Positions 1-10,302 of a DNA stretch of 64,000 nt are shown here, piece after piece. Location of the stretch: NCBI RefSeq assembly GCF_000620645.1, contig NZ_JIAV01000015.1, forward strand, positions 62,001-126,000, read 5' to 3'. Within the stretch, counting starts at the first letter, position 1; every line of letters starts with the position of its first letter. Made by a program: the position numbers and the translations under genes. Below the pieces are notes generated by a model. That model was not told the DNA's origin and made no database searches. It saw only the letters and a program-made list of their open reading frames with translations. Origin of the DNA: Nocardioides sp. URHA0032 (lineage in GTDB: Bacteria > Actinomycetota > Actinomycetes > Propionibacteriales > Nocardioidaceae).

Positions 1-1222
1 TCCGGCCGGTCTCACCGAGCGCGGCCTCCTCCTCGGCCACCGCGGCCGCCAGCACGGCGTCGTCGTCCGCGCGCGCCTTGTCGACGCCGGGGACGTTCAC
101 CAGCACCTGCGGCATCCGGGTCATCACCGACGCGAGCGAGGCCATCGACTCGCCGGTCGCGGCCATCCGCTCCAGCACGTGCAGGGCGGTGAGGATGCCG
201 TCGCCGGTGGTGGCGTACTCGCTCATGATCACGTGGCCCGACTGCTCGCCGCCGAGGGAGTAGCCGGACACCTTCATCGCCTCGAGCACGTAGCGGTCGC
301 CGACCTTGGTCTGGCGTACGCCGATGCCGGCCGCCCGCATGGCCTGGACGAAGCCGAGGTTGCTCATCACCGTGGCGACGACGGTGTTCTTCGCCAGGTG
401 CCCGGTCTCGGCCATGCCGAGCGCGAGGATCGCCATGATCTGGTCGCCATCCACGTCGTTGCCCGCGTGGTCGACCGCGAGGCAGCGGTCCGCGTCGCCG
501 TCCAGGGCGAAGCCGACGTCGGCGCCGTGCTCCAGCACCGCCGCCCGCAGCGGCCCGAGGTGGGTCGACCCGCAGCCGTCGTTGATGTTGAGGCCGTCGG
601 GCTCGATGCCGATGGCGATCACCTCCGCGCCCGCGGCAAGCAGCGCGGCCGGACCCGCCCGGTACGCCGCGCCGTGGGCGCAGTCGAGCACGACCTTGAT
701 CCCGGTGAGGGGCTTGTCGATGGTCGAGACGAGGTGCTCGACGTACTCCTCGACGGGAGTGGCGTACGGCGTCACCCGGCCGATGTCGCCGCCGAGCGGG
801 CGCTCCCACGGCTCGTCGAGGTGCTGCTCGATCTCACGCTCGACGGCGTCGTCGAGCTTGTGCCCGCCGCGGGCCAGGAACTTGATGCCGTTGTCCGGCA
901 TCGGGTTGTGCGAGGCGCTGATGACCACGCCGAGGTCGGCACCGAGCGCCTGCGTCATGTACGCGACGGCCGGGGTGGGCAGCACCCGCAGCCGGACTGC
1001 GTCCACGCCGGCCGACGCCAGGCCGGCGACCACGGCGTGCTCGAGGAACTGTCCCGAGATGCGCGTGTCCCGGCCGACCACGGCGAGCGGGCGATGGCCC
1101 TCGAACTCGCCCCGGCTGGCCAGGACCCGGGCAGCGGCAACGGAAAGGTCCAGGGCCAGCTCCGCGGTCAGCTGACCGTTCGCCAGGCCCCGGACCCCGT
1201 CCGTGCCGAAGATGCGCGGCAT
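1..1222 (-). CDS. glmM: phosphoglucosamine mutase GlmM (3' end outside window)
   Basis: Converts glucosamine-6-phosphate to glucosamine-1-phosphate on the way to UDP-GlcNAc and peptidoglycan. The frame starts [12 protein letters not shown], the family N-terminus, and 407 of about 450 codons are visible before the window edge. The phosphoserine loop ISASHNP lies at about residues 101-107 and the metal-binding DGDADR loop at about 240. The C-terminal phosphate-binding domain is cut off. It lies 11 bp downstream of rpsI on the same strand, the common actinobacterial order rplM-rpsI-glmM, so it is probably cotranscribed with the ribosomal genes. Confidence 0.95.
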   Translation of the reverse strand, partial: MPRIFGTDGVRGLANGQLTAELALDLSVAAARVLASRGEFEGHRPLAVVGRDTRISGQFLEHAVVAGLASAGVDAVRLRVLPTPAVAYMTQALGADLGVVISASHNPMPDNGIKFLARGGHKLDDAVEREIEQHLDEPWERPLGGDIGRVTPYATPVEEYVEHLVSTIDKPLTGIKVVLDCAHGAAYRAGPAALLAAGAEVIAIGIEPDGLNINDGCGSTHLGPLRAAVLEHGADVGFALDGDADRCLAVDHAGNDVDGDQIMAILALGMAETGHLAKNTVVATVMSNLGFVQAMRAAGIGVRQTKVGDRYVLEAMKVSGYSLGGEQSGHVIMSEYATTGDGILTALHVLERMAATGESMASLASVMTRMPQVLVNVPGVDKARADDDAVLAAAVAEEEAALGETGR

Positions 1223-1233
1223 GCGCGTCGTAC

Positions 1234-1731
1234 TTAGCGCTTCGAGAACTGAGGCGCCTTGCGGGCCTTCTTGAGACCAGCCTTCTTGCGCTCGATGACG
1301 CGGGCGTCACGGGTGAGCAGGCCGGCCTTCTTGAGCGACGGGCGGTTGGCCTCCACGTCGATCGCGTTCAGGCAGCGAGCCACGCCGAGGCGCAGCGCAC
1401 CGGCCTGACCGGTGATGCCACCGCCGTGGATGCGGGCGATGACGTCGAAGCGGCCCTCGAGCTGCAGCGCGGCGAACGGCTCGTTCACGACCTGCTGGTG
1501 CAGCTTGTTCGGGAAGTAGGAGTCCAGCGCCCGGCCGTTGACGGTCCACTGGCCGGTGCCGGGGACGATGCGAACGCGCGCGACGGCCTCCTTGCGGCGG
1601 CCGGTGGCCGCGGCGGGGGCGATGGTCGCCGGACGGGCGGGGGTGTCAGCGGAAGGAGAGCTCTCCGAGCTGTAGGCGATGCCCTGCTCGTCGGTCTCGT
1701 AGGTCTCTTCGACCTCGGTGGTGTCGGCCAC
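1234..1731 (-). CDS. rpsI: 30S ribosomal protein S9
   Basis: S9 sits in the head of the small subunit, and its C-terminal tail reaches the P-site tRNA. The core from about residue 43 to the end carries the family's [10 protein letters not shown] start, the [10 protein letters not shown] segment and the basic KAPQFSKR tail. In front of it is a 40-45 residue acidic Glu/Thr/Ser-rich extension absent from E. coli S9. The GTG at 1731 was chosen because GAGGA lies five bases upstream; another in-frame GTG at 1743 has a weaker site. It follows rplM with a 38 bp gap. Confidence 0.95.
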   Translation of the reverse strand: MADTTEVEETYETDEQGIAYSSESSPSADTPARPATIAPAAATGRRKEAVARVRIVPGTGQWTVNGRALDSYFPNKLHQQVVNEPFAALQLEGRFDVIARIHGGGITGQAGALRLGVARCLNAIDVEANRPSLKKAGLLTRDARVIERKKAGLKKARKAPQFSKR

Positions 1732-1769
1732 GATGTTCCTCACTCAGAATTTCTCGACGAATCAGACGA

Positions 1770-2213
1770 TTACTGGGAGATCTGCTTGATCTCGAACGGA
1801 ATGGCCTTCTGGGCCTGGTGCGGGTGGTTGGGCCCGGAGTAGACCTTCAGCTTCTTCAGCATCTGACGGCCGAGCTTGTTCTTCGGCAGCATGCCCCACA
1901 CGGCCTTCTCGATGGCCTTGCGAGCGTCCTTCTCCAGGATCTCACCGATCGGGGTCGAGGACAGACCGCCCGGGTAACCGGAGTGGCGGTACGCCATCTT
2001 GGTGGTCTTCTTGTCGCCGGACAGGGCGACCTTCTCCGCGTTGACGATGATGACGAAGTCACCGGTGTCGGCGTGCGGGGCGAAGATCGGCTTGTGCTTG
2101 CCGCGCAGGAGGTTGGCGGTCTGCACCGCGAGGCGGCCGAGGACGACGTCGGTGGCGTCGATGACGAGCCACTCGCGCGTGATGTCGCCGGGCTTGGGGC
2201 TGTACGTGCGCAC
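1770..2213 (-). CDS. rplM: 50S ribosomal protein L13
   Basis: An early-assembling large-subunit protein of 147 residues, the normal length. It begins [15 protein letters not shown] and holds the family segments [24 protein letters not shown] and [10 protein letters not shown]. The start is a GTG with GAAGGAA about nine bases upstream. It is the first gene of the rplM-rpsI-glmM transcript and is divergent from the citrate synthase gene, with about 276 bp between them that hold promoters for both directions. Confidence 0.97.
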   Translation of the reverse strand: MRTYSPKPGDITREWLVIDATDVVLGRLAVQTANLLRGKHKPIFAPHADTGDFVIIVNAEKVALSGDKKTTKMAYRHSGYPGGLSSTPIGEILEKDARKAIEKAVWGMLPKNKLGRQMLKKLKVYSGPNHPHQAQKAIPFEIKQISQ

Positions 2214-2377
2214 GGAGGAACTTCCTTCGTTCGTAGGGCCCGGGCGACCCTGTGCCGTCCGGGTGGTGGTGCGACGCCTTCTGACGAACACTGCCCGGCT
2301 GGTCCTGTGTGACGAGGAGTCCGGGTCTGCACCCCGATCCCGTGGCGGGTCGGAGCGCGGCAGGGGCGCGACTGACA

Positions 2378-2407
2378 AGAGTACGGGGGCGCGTCCGCGC
2401 AGGTCAA
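2378..2407 (-). promoter_or_regulatory. probable promoter of rplM-rpsI-glmM
   Basis: On the minus strand TTGACC (2402-2407) and TACTCT (2378-2383) are 18 bases apart, a good match to a housekeeping -35/-10 pair. They would give a leader of about 160 bases before rplM. This is read from sequence only. Confidence 0.5.
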
Positions 2408-2453
2408 AACCGCAGTGCGCGGTCCGGGACGGGCCGAGGTTTCGAGACGCGGT

Positions 2454-2489
2454 TTCGCCAGCCGTTGAGTCGCAGTCTAAGTTGAGAGG
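2454..2489 (+). promoter_or_regulatory. probable leaderless promoter of citrate synthase gene
   Basis: A TAAGTT -10 hexamer (2478-2483) ends six bases before the GTG start at 2490, with TTCGCC about 18 bases upstream as a weak -35. Transcription would begin at or next to the start codon, giving a leaderless mRNA. Confidence 0.5.
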
Positions 2490-3779
<1,290 letters not shown>

Positions 3780-3850
3780 GCGAAGCGAAGTACCAACGGC
3801 CCGACGGGTCAGGGCCGGCGGTCGCTGCTGACCTCGCTAGCGTGAGGTCG

Positions 3851-4468
3851 GTGAACAAGCCTCCCGCCGGTGTGGTGCTCGACCTCGGCAACGTCCTCAT
3901 CAGCTGGCAACCGGCCCTCGCCATCGCGGCGGGGGTCGGTGCCGACGAGGCCCGGCGGTTCCTGGACGCCGAGGACTTCGACTTCATGGCCTGGAACCAC
4001 GAGCAGGACAGCGGCCGGCGGTGGGCCGACGGCGTCGCCGAGGTGCGCCGCACCCACCCGCACTGGTTCGAGCATGCGGAGGCCTACCTCACGCACTTCC
4101 CGGCCTCGCTCAGCGAGGTGCCGGGCTCGCTCGACGTGGTGCGCGACCTGAAGGTCGCCGGCGTCCCGGTGGTCGGCCTCACGAACTGGTCCGACGAGCT
4201 CTACTACCCGTACGCCGCCGAGCAGTTCGCGGTGCTCCGGCTGCTCGACGCCGTGGTCGTCTCCGGTGAGGTGAAGGTCGCGAAGCCCGACCCCCGTGCC
4301 TTCGAGATCGCCGCCGAGCGGGCGGGTCTGTCGCTGGACCGCCTCGCCTTCGTCGACGACAGCCCCCGCAACGTCGAGGCGGCCGCGGCGCTCGGCATGG
4401 ACGCGATCCTGTTCACCGGGGCGCCCGGGCTGCGCACCGAGCTGCGCAGCCGCGGCCTCCCCGTCTGA
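3851..4468 (+). CDS. HAD-superfamily hydrolase
   Basis: A 205-residue haloacid-dehalogenase-like hydrolase, probably a small-molecule phosphatase of the YihX type. Motif I reads VVLDLGNVL with Asp as the likely nucleophile, motif II is GLTNWS, motif III is KVAKPDPRAF and motif IV is FVDDSPRNVEAA. The cap lies between motifs I and II at about residues 20-85. The GTG at 3851 fits a TAGCGT hexamer (3838-3843) seven bases upstream, so it is probably leaderless; an in-frame GTG at 3842 is the alternative. The substrate cannot be told from sequence. Confidence 0.85.
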   Translation: MNKPPAGVVLDLGNVLISWQPALAIAAGVGADEARRFLDAEDFDFMAWNHEQDSGRRWADGVAEVRRTHPHWFEHAEAYLTHFPASLSEVPGSLDVVRDLKVAGVPVVGLTNWSDELYYPYAAEQFAVLRLLDAVVVSGEVKVAKPDPRAFEIAAERAGLSLDRLAFVDDSPRNVEAAAALGMDAILFTGAPGLRTELRSRGLPV

Positions 4469-4483
4469 GGCCCACGACCGGAC

Positions 4484-7000
4484 CTACGACAGGACGCTGA
4501 CCGTCCTCGACACGGGCCGGCCGCGGGACGGGTCGACGGTGATCCTGACCCGGTCCAGCTTCGCCAGGTGCCGCCTGGCCGCGGCGCTCAGATGCAGGGA
4601 GGCCGTGGCCGACCGCCCCGGCTTCAGCCCCACCGAGCCACGGGCGAGCAGCGTGCCGCCCGACCGCACCGTCAGCGCGCCCCGGCCGGGCATCGAGGAG
4701 ACGATCCGCATCGAGAACGACGACCCCGAGACCCGGCCGGCGCCGACAAAGCCGGCGGTGTCCGCGCCGGGCTTCACGGTCACCGTCGCGCCGGCGCTGT
4801 TGTTGGCCGGGTTCGCGTCGGCCGAGGTCGACGTCACCGTGGCGACGTTCTCGACCGTCACCGGCTCGGTCGTGCCCATCCGCTCCGTGGTCGTCCGGTC
4901 GTGCAGGCACACCAGGTCGAGGGTGGCGTTCTGGGCGGACCCGCTCCGGTTGAAGAGCCGGAAGGCGCGCTCCTTGAGCCGCGGGTCGTTGCCCCAGTGC
5001 TGCACGCCCGGGGGCAGGTCGAAGGTCGCGACCACGCCCTTGGCGTCGTCGGGGCAGGTCACCTTGAACTGGTTGCCCTCGGCAGCGGTGTCGCCCGGCA
5101 CCGAGACGGTGTCGACGACGTGGGTGAACCGCAGCTCGTGGGTGTGGCCGAGCACCGGACCGACGGTGGTGTGCAGGCAGCGCGCCGAGACCGTGGCGGT
5201 CACCGGCGAGGCGGCGTCGAAGGTGAACGTCCAGGTCCGGGCGTCCTGGTCGGTCTCCGACCCGACGAGGACGGCGGCGCCCGACGAGAGGTCGTAGCCC
5301 GGCGCGACCGGCACCGTCCCGGCACCGCAGGTCAGGGTCACCGAGGTACGGCCGGCGGGCAGCGCCTGGGTGGCGGTGGCCGGCGCCGCGTCGGCGAGCA
5401 GCGGGTGCCGGTGGCTGTCGCCGTGCCCGGTCTGGCGGTCGGCGGCCTCGGTCTGTCCCGGCAGGCAGACGATGAACGCCTTGGCCTGGACCCGGCCGGT
5501 CGCGTCGTTGCGGATCACGCCCTTCCAGGTGCTGATGCCGGTGCTCTGCGAGCTGAGGACCGTGACGTCCGAGAACGTGCCCGTGCCCTGGTCGACGTGG
5601 TCGATCCGGAAGTCGCCGTCGCTCAGGATGTCACCGGGGTTGCAGGCGAGCGTGACGCTCCGCTGCTGGCCGGGGTCCAGGTCCACCTGCACCTCCGGGT
5701 GGTACGGCGTCAGCCAGTGGTAGGCCTGCGGCTGCGAGGACGGGCCGGCGCCGGCGATGGGATTCGCGGTCACCGTCACGGTCATCGTGGTCGAGGCGCC
5801 GGCGGCGAGGTTGCCGACGCTGCACGTCACGACACCGGCCGCCTGCGTGCACGGGGCCGAGGCCGACACGAACGTCACGCCGCTGGGGAGCGCGTCGTGC
5901 ACGACGACCCCGGTGGCGTCGTCGTTCCCGACGTTCCGGGCGGTCAGCGTGTAGGTGAAGGTGTCACCGCCGTGCGGCGTCGCGGTCGACGCCGACTTGG
6001 TGATCGTGACGTCCGGGGTGCCCGGCGTCGGGGGCGGCGTCGGCACGCAGGAGCTGCTCGGCAGCAGGTTCTGGTGCGTCTCGAAGCCCGACGCGAAGCT
6101 CTTGGCGATGACCTGGCCGATCGTGTGGCCGACCGAGCTGACCGTGAACGCCGCGTTCGGCGCCAGGATGTGGCCGCCCCAGGCGGACCCGTAGCTCATC
6201 GTCAGCGTCGTGGCGTCCGGGAAGTTCCAGATGATGCCGGGGTACGACGCCATCACGGTGTCGTTGACCTGGCTCGCGCCCGCCGAGACGTCCCACATCT
6301 GGCCGGCGAGGCTCACCGACGTGCCGGGCACGTTGATGATCGTGGTCGCGCTCCCGGGCACGTGGTAGCCGACGTGCTTGCCGGCCGCGAGGTCGGCGGC
6401 CTGGGCGGGTGTCAGGTCGAACACGTTCAGCGAGCTGTCCGTGCCGGTGAGGACCAGCGCCGGGTTGCCGCCCGCGGTGCCGTTGGTCACGGTGCCGGTC
6501 GCGGTCGCGGCGCCCCAGGCGGTCGACAGCGCGCGCAGCTGGCTGAACGCGGTGCCGAAGTCGACCGGGTTGCTGGCGAGGTAGCCGGCGCCGGCACCCC
6601 CGTTGAAGTTCACTCCCGACTGCGGCGTGACGTAGGCGCTGCCCTTCTGGAGGTTGTAGCTGCCGTGGCTGCCGGCGATCACCAGCGCGGCGGAGCCGGC
6701 CGGGAACGCCGACGCGAGCCGGGTCCCCACGGTCATGCCGCCGGCGCTGTGGTTGCCGCCGTACGCGATGGCGCCCTCGGACTCGGAACCGCGGGTTCCG
6801 CTCCCCTCGACGAACTCCGTCCATCCCGTCGCCGGGCCGAACGCGTTCGCGACAGTCGTGCACGAGACAGGCGTGCGCGCGTCCGCACCGCCCTCGCTGA
6901 GCTGCAGCACGGCGAGCGAGCCGAGGCAGCAGGCGAGAGCGGCCGCGAGAGCCGGAAGACGGAGCGCGCGAGGCGCGCGCGTGGACCCAGACATACGCAT
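4484..7000 (-). CDS. secreted choice-of-anchor A protein with split DUF11 domain
   Basis: A large exported protein of 838 residues. A Sec signal peptide (basic start, hydrophobic core, cleavage near GGADA at about 41) is followed by a choice-of-anchor A domain (about 45-310), a Pro/Thr linker, and a DUF11-type beta-sandwich beginning DVTITKSAS at about 330. The DUF11 domain is interrupted at about 413. Three repeats, each with two cysteines (about 453/512, 558/608, 649/698), intervene before the typical last strand with SADANPANNS at about 730. A beta-rich C-terminal segment follows, with no LPXTG or transmembrane anchor seen. The ATG at 7000 was preferred to one 27 bases upstream. Probably a surface or matrix protein; ligand unknown. 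Confidence 0.75.
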   Translation of the reverse strand: MRMSGSTRAPRALRLPALAAALACCLGSLAVLQLSEGGADARTPVSCTTVANAFGPATGWTEFVEGSGTRGSESEGAIAYGGNHSAGGMTVGTRLASAFPAGSAALVIAGSHGSYNLQKGSAYVTPQSGVNFNGGAGAGYLASNPVDFGTAFSQLRALSTAWGAATATGTVTNGTAGGNPALVLTGTDSSLNVFDLTPAQAADLAAGKHVGYHVPGSATTIINVPGTSVSLAGQMWDVSAGASQVNDTVMASYPGIIWNFPDATTLTMSYGSAWGGHILAPNAAFTVSSVGHTIGQVIAKSFASGFETHQNLLPSSSCVPTPPPTPGTPDVTITKSASTATPHGGDTFTYTLTARNVGNDDATGVVVHDALPSGVTFVSASAPCTQAAGVVTCSVGNLAAGASTTMTVTVTANPIAGAGPSSQPQAYHWLTPYHPEVQVDLDPGQQRSVTLACNPGDILSDGDFRIDHVDQGTGTFSDVTVLSSQSTGISTWKGVIRNDATGRVQAKAFIVCLPGQTEAADRQTGHGDSHRHPLLADAAPATATQALPAGRTSVTLTCGAGTVPVAPGYDLSSGAAVLVGSETDQDARTWTFTFDAASPVTATVSARCLHTTVGPVLGHTHELRFTHVVDTVSVPGDTAAEGNQFKVTCPDDAKGVVATFDLPPGVQHWGNDPRLKERAFRLFNRSGSAQNATLDLVCLHDRTTTERMGTTEPVTVENVATVTSTSADANPANNSAGATVTVKPGADTAGFVGAGRVSGSSFSMRIVSSMPGRGALTVRSGGTLLARGSVGLKPGRSATASLHLSAAARRHLAKLDRVRITVDPSRGRPVSRTVSVLS

Positions 7001-7099
7001 CGTGTCTACCCCCCAGTAGGTCAGCACCGACGACGGTGCCAGCCGCCGGGGCGGACTGCGGCCGGTTCGGGCAAACAGTCCCGCACCGGACTGGACCGG

Positions 7100-8326
7100 T
7101 CAGGAGCGCTGCAGGCGGCGTACGTCGGGGGAGAGCAGCGCGAGCAGGGACGAGCAGCCCATCACCAGGCCGATCACCACGAGCCAGGTGTCGAAGCCCA
7201 CGACCGCCGCGATCGGCCCGACCAGCACCAGACCGAGAGGGCGCGCCACGAACGACCCGACCATGTCGAAGGAGTAGACCCGGGCGAGCTTCTCCTCGGG
7301 GATGTTCTGCTGGATCGCGACCTGCCACTGGACGTCGAAGACCTGCAGCCCGAAGCCGTGCAGGAACGCGCCCACCAGGATCGGCAGCAGGTGGTCGCTG
7401 AACGCCATCGCGAGCGGGAACGCCGCGGTCAACGAGAGCAGCGCGGTGCCGACGAAGAGGCTGCGGCGCGGCTCCCAGCGCAGGCACAGGAGGCCGCCGG
7501 CCACGAACCCGGCCATCAGCGTCCCGAGGGCGAGGCCCCACGACGACCGGCCGAACTGGTCCCCGATCACGATCGGGCCGAGCACGGACTGCGCGCCGCC
7601 GTAGAAGAGGTGGTAGAGCAGCGCCTGCCCGATCAGCAGCCACAGCCAGGTGTGCCGCAGGACCTCGCGGAGGCCGTCACCGAGGTCGTTCAGGAACGTC
7701 GGACGCGCGCCCTCCTGGCGGGTGTGCGGGACGTCGAGCCGGGAGAAGCAGTACGCCGCGATCGCGAACGTCGCGGCGTCGACGCCGATCGCCCAGCCGG
7801 AGCCGACCCCTGCGACGAGCACGCCGCCCACCGCGAACCCGACCACGCCGGCGCTGGTCTGGAGCAGCGCCCGCTGCGCCACGGCCTTCGCGACCAGCCC
7901 GGCCGGGACCGTGACCCGGGTCATCGCCGAGGCCGACGGCTGGCTCAGCGCGCCGAGGCAGCCGTTGAGCACCCCCATCGCGCCGAGCAGGGGGATCGTC
8001 GCCCACCCGCCGATCAGCAGCGCCGCGACCACACCCTGCGTGACCGCGCACGCCGCGGACGAGCCCTCGAGCATGAGCTGGCGCGGGACCCGGTCGCCGA
8101 GCACACCGCCGAACAGCACGGTGACCACGTCGGCAAGGGCGTACAGCGCGACGACGAGACCGAGGTCGGAGGCGGAGCCACCGAGGTCGAGCACCGCGAA
8201 CGCCAGCGCCACCGGGGTGATGGTGTTGCCGAGCGTGCTGGTCGCGGTACCCGTGACCAGCAGCCGGAAGTTGCGGTGCCGCAGCGGCCGGTCCGTGCCC
8301 GCCGGTGCCGCGTCCAGGGTGCTCAC
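7100..8326 (-). CDS. MFS transporter
   Basis: A 408-residue integral membrane transporter of the major facilitator superfamily with about twelve hydrophobic segments. It has the loop 2-3 signature GGVLGDRVPRQ and the RHRNFRLL N-terminus typical of bacterial MFS exporters of the enterobactin/macrolide-efflux type. The GTG start at 8326 gives VSTLDAAP. It is divergent from a MarR regulator with a strong palindrome between them, so it is probably a MarR-repressed efflux pump. The substrate is unknown. Confidence 0.85.
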   Translation of the reverse strand: MSTLDAAPAGTDRPLRHRNFRLLVTGTATSTLGNTITPVALAFAVLDLGGSASDLGLVVALYALADVVTVLFGGVLGDRVPRQLMLEGSSAACAVTQGVVAALLIGGWATIPLLGAMGVLNGCLGALSQPSASAMTRVTVPAGLVAKAVAQRALLQTSAGVVGFAVGGVLVAGVGSGWAIGVDAATFAIAAYCFSRLDVPHTRQEGARPTFLNDLGDGLREVLRHTWLWLLIGQALLYHLFYGGAQSVLGPIVIGDQFGRSSWGLALGTLMAGFVAGGLLCLRWEPRRSLFVGTALLSLTAAFPLAMAFSDHLLPILVGAFLHGFGLQVFDVQWQVAIQQNIPEEKLARVYSFDMVGSFVARPLGLVLVGPIAAVVGFDTWLVVIGLVMGCSSLLALLSPDVRRLQRS

Positions 8327-8339
8327 CGGGACATGATGC

Positions 8340-8366
8340 TTCGCTGACGAACTATTCGTCAACGAA
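8340..8366. promoter_or_regulatory. MarR-type palindromic operator
   Basis: Two 12-base arms, TTCGCTGACGAA (8340-8351) and TTCGTCAACGAA (8355-8366), are inverted around CTA with 11 of 12 positions matching. The inner TGACGAA-CTA-TTCGTCA is perfect. It lies between the divergent MFS and MarR starts, 14 bases from the first and 20 from the second, and upstream of the probable marR -10 TAGGAT at 8375-8380. Binding there would repress both genes. Confidence 0.75.
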
Positions 8367-8386
8367 CTAACGCCTAGGATGGCGCC

Positions 8387-8899
8387 ATGGAGGGGGCCAC
8401 CGAGGACTGGGCCGACCGGCACGTCGCGCGCTGGCGCGACCACTGGATCGACGTCCACTTCGAGGACGACGTCGAGGCGATCGTGGTGCGGATCGGACGC
8501 CTGACCAAGCACTTCCGGGCGGTCAAGCAGGAGGCCCTGATCGAGACCGGGCTGCAGGACTTCGAGTACGACACCCTGCACCTGCTGATGATCCGGGACA
8601 CCCCGGGCCACGCGAGCCCGTCGGCCCTCGCCGCCGACCTGGAGATCAGCAACGCCGGCATGACCGGTCGCCTCGATGCGCTGGAGAACGCCGGCTGGAT
8701 CCAGCGCCGGGCCGCCGAGGAGGACCGGCGCCGGGTCGACGTCGAGGTGACCCGGAAGGGCGCCCAGGTCTGGCGGCGGGCGATGGAGCTGCGCGGAGCG
8801 GGCGAGGACGAGGTCGTCCACGTGCTGACCCCCGACGAGCGCGCGACGCTCGCCATGCTGCTCAAGAAGATGACGCTGAGCGTCGAGGCCGACGAGTAG
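8387..8899 (+). CDS. MarR-family transcriptional regulator
   Basis: A 170-residue winged-helix regulator. The recognition region ALAADLEISNAGMTGRLD (about 84-101) and the wing with EDRRRVDVEVT (about 112-122) are clear, with helical dimerisation segments at both ends. It is divergent from the MFS gene and shares the operator between them, so it probably represses both its own gene and the transporter and responds to a transported ligand. TAGGAT lies six bases before the ATG, so the mRNA is probably leaderless. Confidence 0.88.
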   Translation: MEGATEDWADRHVARWRDHWIDVHFEDDVEAIVVRIGRLTKHFRAVKQEALIETGLQDFEYDTLHLLMIRDTPGHASPSALAADLEISNAGMTGRLDALENAGWIQRRAAEEDRRRVDVEVTRKGAQVWRRAMELRGAGEDEVVHVLTPDERATLAMLLKKMTLSVEADE

Positions 8900-8961
8900 T
8901 TCTTCGGACGAGCCCAGCGACGTCTCAGGGTGGTCACAGCCTGGCCCCACACAGTTGAGAC

Positions 8962-10212
8962 ATGAACGACCAGCCCACCACCCCCCCGCCGGGCCAGAAC
9001 CCCTACTTCTCGCACGACGTCCCGCTGGGACCGCCCCCGGAGGGTCCCCCGGCGATGACGCAGACCGCGCCGCTGCCCGCCCAGCGCCGGCCGCGACGCG
9101 CGGGCCTGGCGGCCACGGTCATCGCCACCGCCGTCGTCGTGGGCGGCGTGGCGGGTGTCGGCGGTGCCGCCGCCTGGAACGCCCTCGACGACAACGGGAC
9201 GGCGAACGCGGGCAGCGCGGCGACCCCCACCACCTCGCAGGTCGTGGACACCCCGGACTCCCCTGCGCCCAGCGGCTCGGTCGAGGCGGTGGCGGCCAAG
9301 GTGCTCCCCTCCGTCGTGAAGATCGACGTCTCCGGCTCGCAGGGATCGGGCTCCGGGTCGGGCATCATCCTCAGCTCGGACGGCGAGATCCTCACCAACA
9401 ACCACGTGGTCGCGCTCGCCGGCGACGGCGGCTCCCTCGTCGTCTCCTTCAACGACGGCTCGACTGCGAAGGCCGACGTCCTCGGCACGGACCCGCTGAC
9501 CGACACCGCGGTGATCAAGGCCCAGGGTGTCTCCGGCCTCACGCCCGCGACCATCGGCAAGTCCTCCGACCTCAAGGTCGGGGAGAGCGTCGTGGCGATC
9601 GGCTCGCCGTTCGGCCTCGACTCCACCGTCACCAGTGGCATCGTCAGCGCGCTCGACCGCCCGGTCGACGTGGGCTCGGACGGCCAGGGCAACAGCACGA
9701 CGTACCCCGCCATCCAGACCGACGCGGCGATCAACCCCGGCAACAGCGGCGGCGCCCTCGTCGACCTGGACGGCAACGTCGTCGGCATCAACGCCTCGAT
9801 CCGCACCGCGACCTCCTCGGAGAGCGAGGCCGGCTCGATCGGCCTCGGCTTCGCGATCCCGATGGACGAGGTGATGCCGGTCGTCGACCAGATGGCCAAG
9901 GGCGAGACCCCGACCCACGCCCGCCTGGGCATCCAGGTCTCCACCGCCGCCAGCCAGTCCGGTGCCCTGCTCACCGACGGCGCGGAGGTCCAGGACGTCA
10001 CCGCCGGCTCCACCGCGGCCGACGCGGGCCTCACCAAGGGCGACGTGATCACCAAGGTCGACGACCACCTGATCACCAGCGCCGACTCCCTGGTCGCCAC
10101 CGTCCGGTCCTACCGGCCGGGCGACAAGGTCACCGTCACCTACGAGCACGCCGGCGACACCAAGACCGTGACGCTCACCCTCGACTCGGACGCCGGGACG
10201 TCCAACTCCTAG
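8962..10212 (+). CDS. HtrA-like membrane-anchored serine protease with PDZ domain
   Basis: A 416-residue S1C protease for envelope protein quality control. A proline-rich cytoplasmic N-terminus of about 45 residues is followed by one transmembrane segment (about 48-71) and an Ala/Thr/Pro linker. The trypsin-like domain has His148 in TNNHVV, Asp181 in DTAVI and Ser262 in GNSGGAL. A single PDZ domain follows (about 320-405). This is the usual mycobacterial PepD/HtrA plan. It stands alone, with a strong hairpin terminator downstream. Confidence 0.92.
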   Translation: MNDQPTTPPPGQNPYFSHDVPLGPPPEGPPAMTQTAPLPAQRRPRRAGLAATVIATAVVVGGVAGVGGAAAWNALDDNGTANAGSAATPTTSQVVDTPDSPAPSGSVEAVAAKVLPSVVKIDVSGSQGSGSGSGIILSSDGEILTNNHVVALAGDGGSLVVSFNDGSTAKADVLGTDPLTDTAVIKAQGVSGLTPATIGKSSDLKVGESVVAIGSPFGLDSTVTSGIVSALDRPVDVGSDGQGNSTTYPAIQTDAAINPGNSGGALVDLDGNVVGINASIRTATSSESEAGSIGLGFAIPMDEVMPVVDQMAKGETPTHARLGIQVSTAASQSGALLTDGAEVQDVTAGSTAADAGLTKGDVITKVDDHLITSADSLVATVRSYRPGDKVTVTYEHAGDTKTVTLTLDSDAGTSNS

Positions 10213-10252
10213 GAACCCCCGAGCTCTTCTCTCCCCCGAGAAGGGAACAAGC

Positions 10253-10296
10253 GCCCCACCGGCATGCAGGTCCGTCTCCCGTCATGCCGGTGGGGC
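10253..10296. terminator. bidirectional stem-loop terminator
   Basis: A perfect 14-base-pair stem, GCCCCACCGGCATG (10253-10266) with CATGCCGGTGGGGC (10283-10296), encloses a 16-base loop and is followed by TCTTCCT on the plus strand. It sits between the 3' ends of the protease gene and the convergent acetyltransferase gene and can serve both. Confidence 0.75.
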
Positions 10297-10302
10297 TCTT
10301 CC

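Noticed and set aside
2438..2475. Sequence GGTTTCGAGACGCGG upstream of gltA resembling one end of the REP-like element
   Set aside because: The matching other end is absent and the stretch is explained as promoter region.
4568..8347. 1259-codon plus-strand frame opposite the choice-of-anchor A and MFS genes
   Set aside because: Antisense shadow caused by high GC at third positions; composition is dominated by Arg, Gly, Ala and His and no domain is visible.
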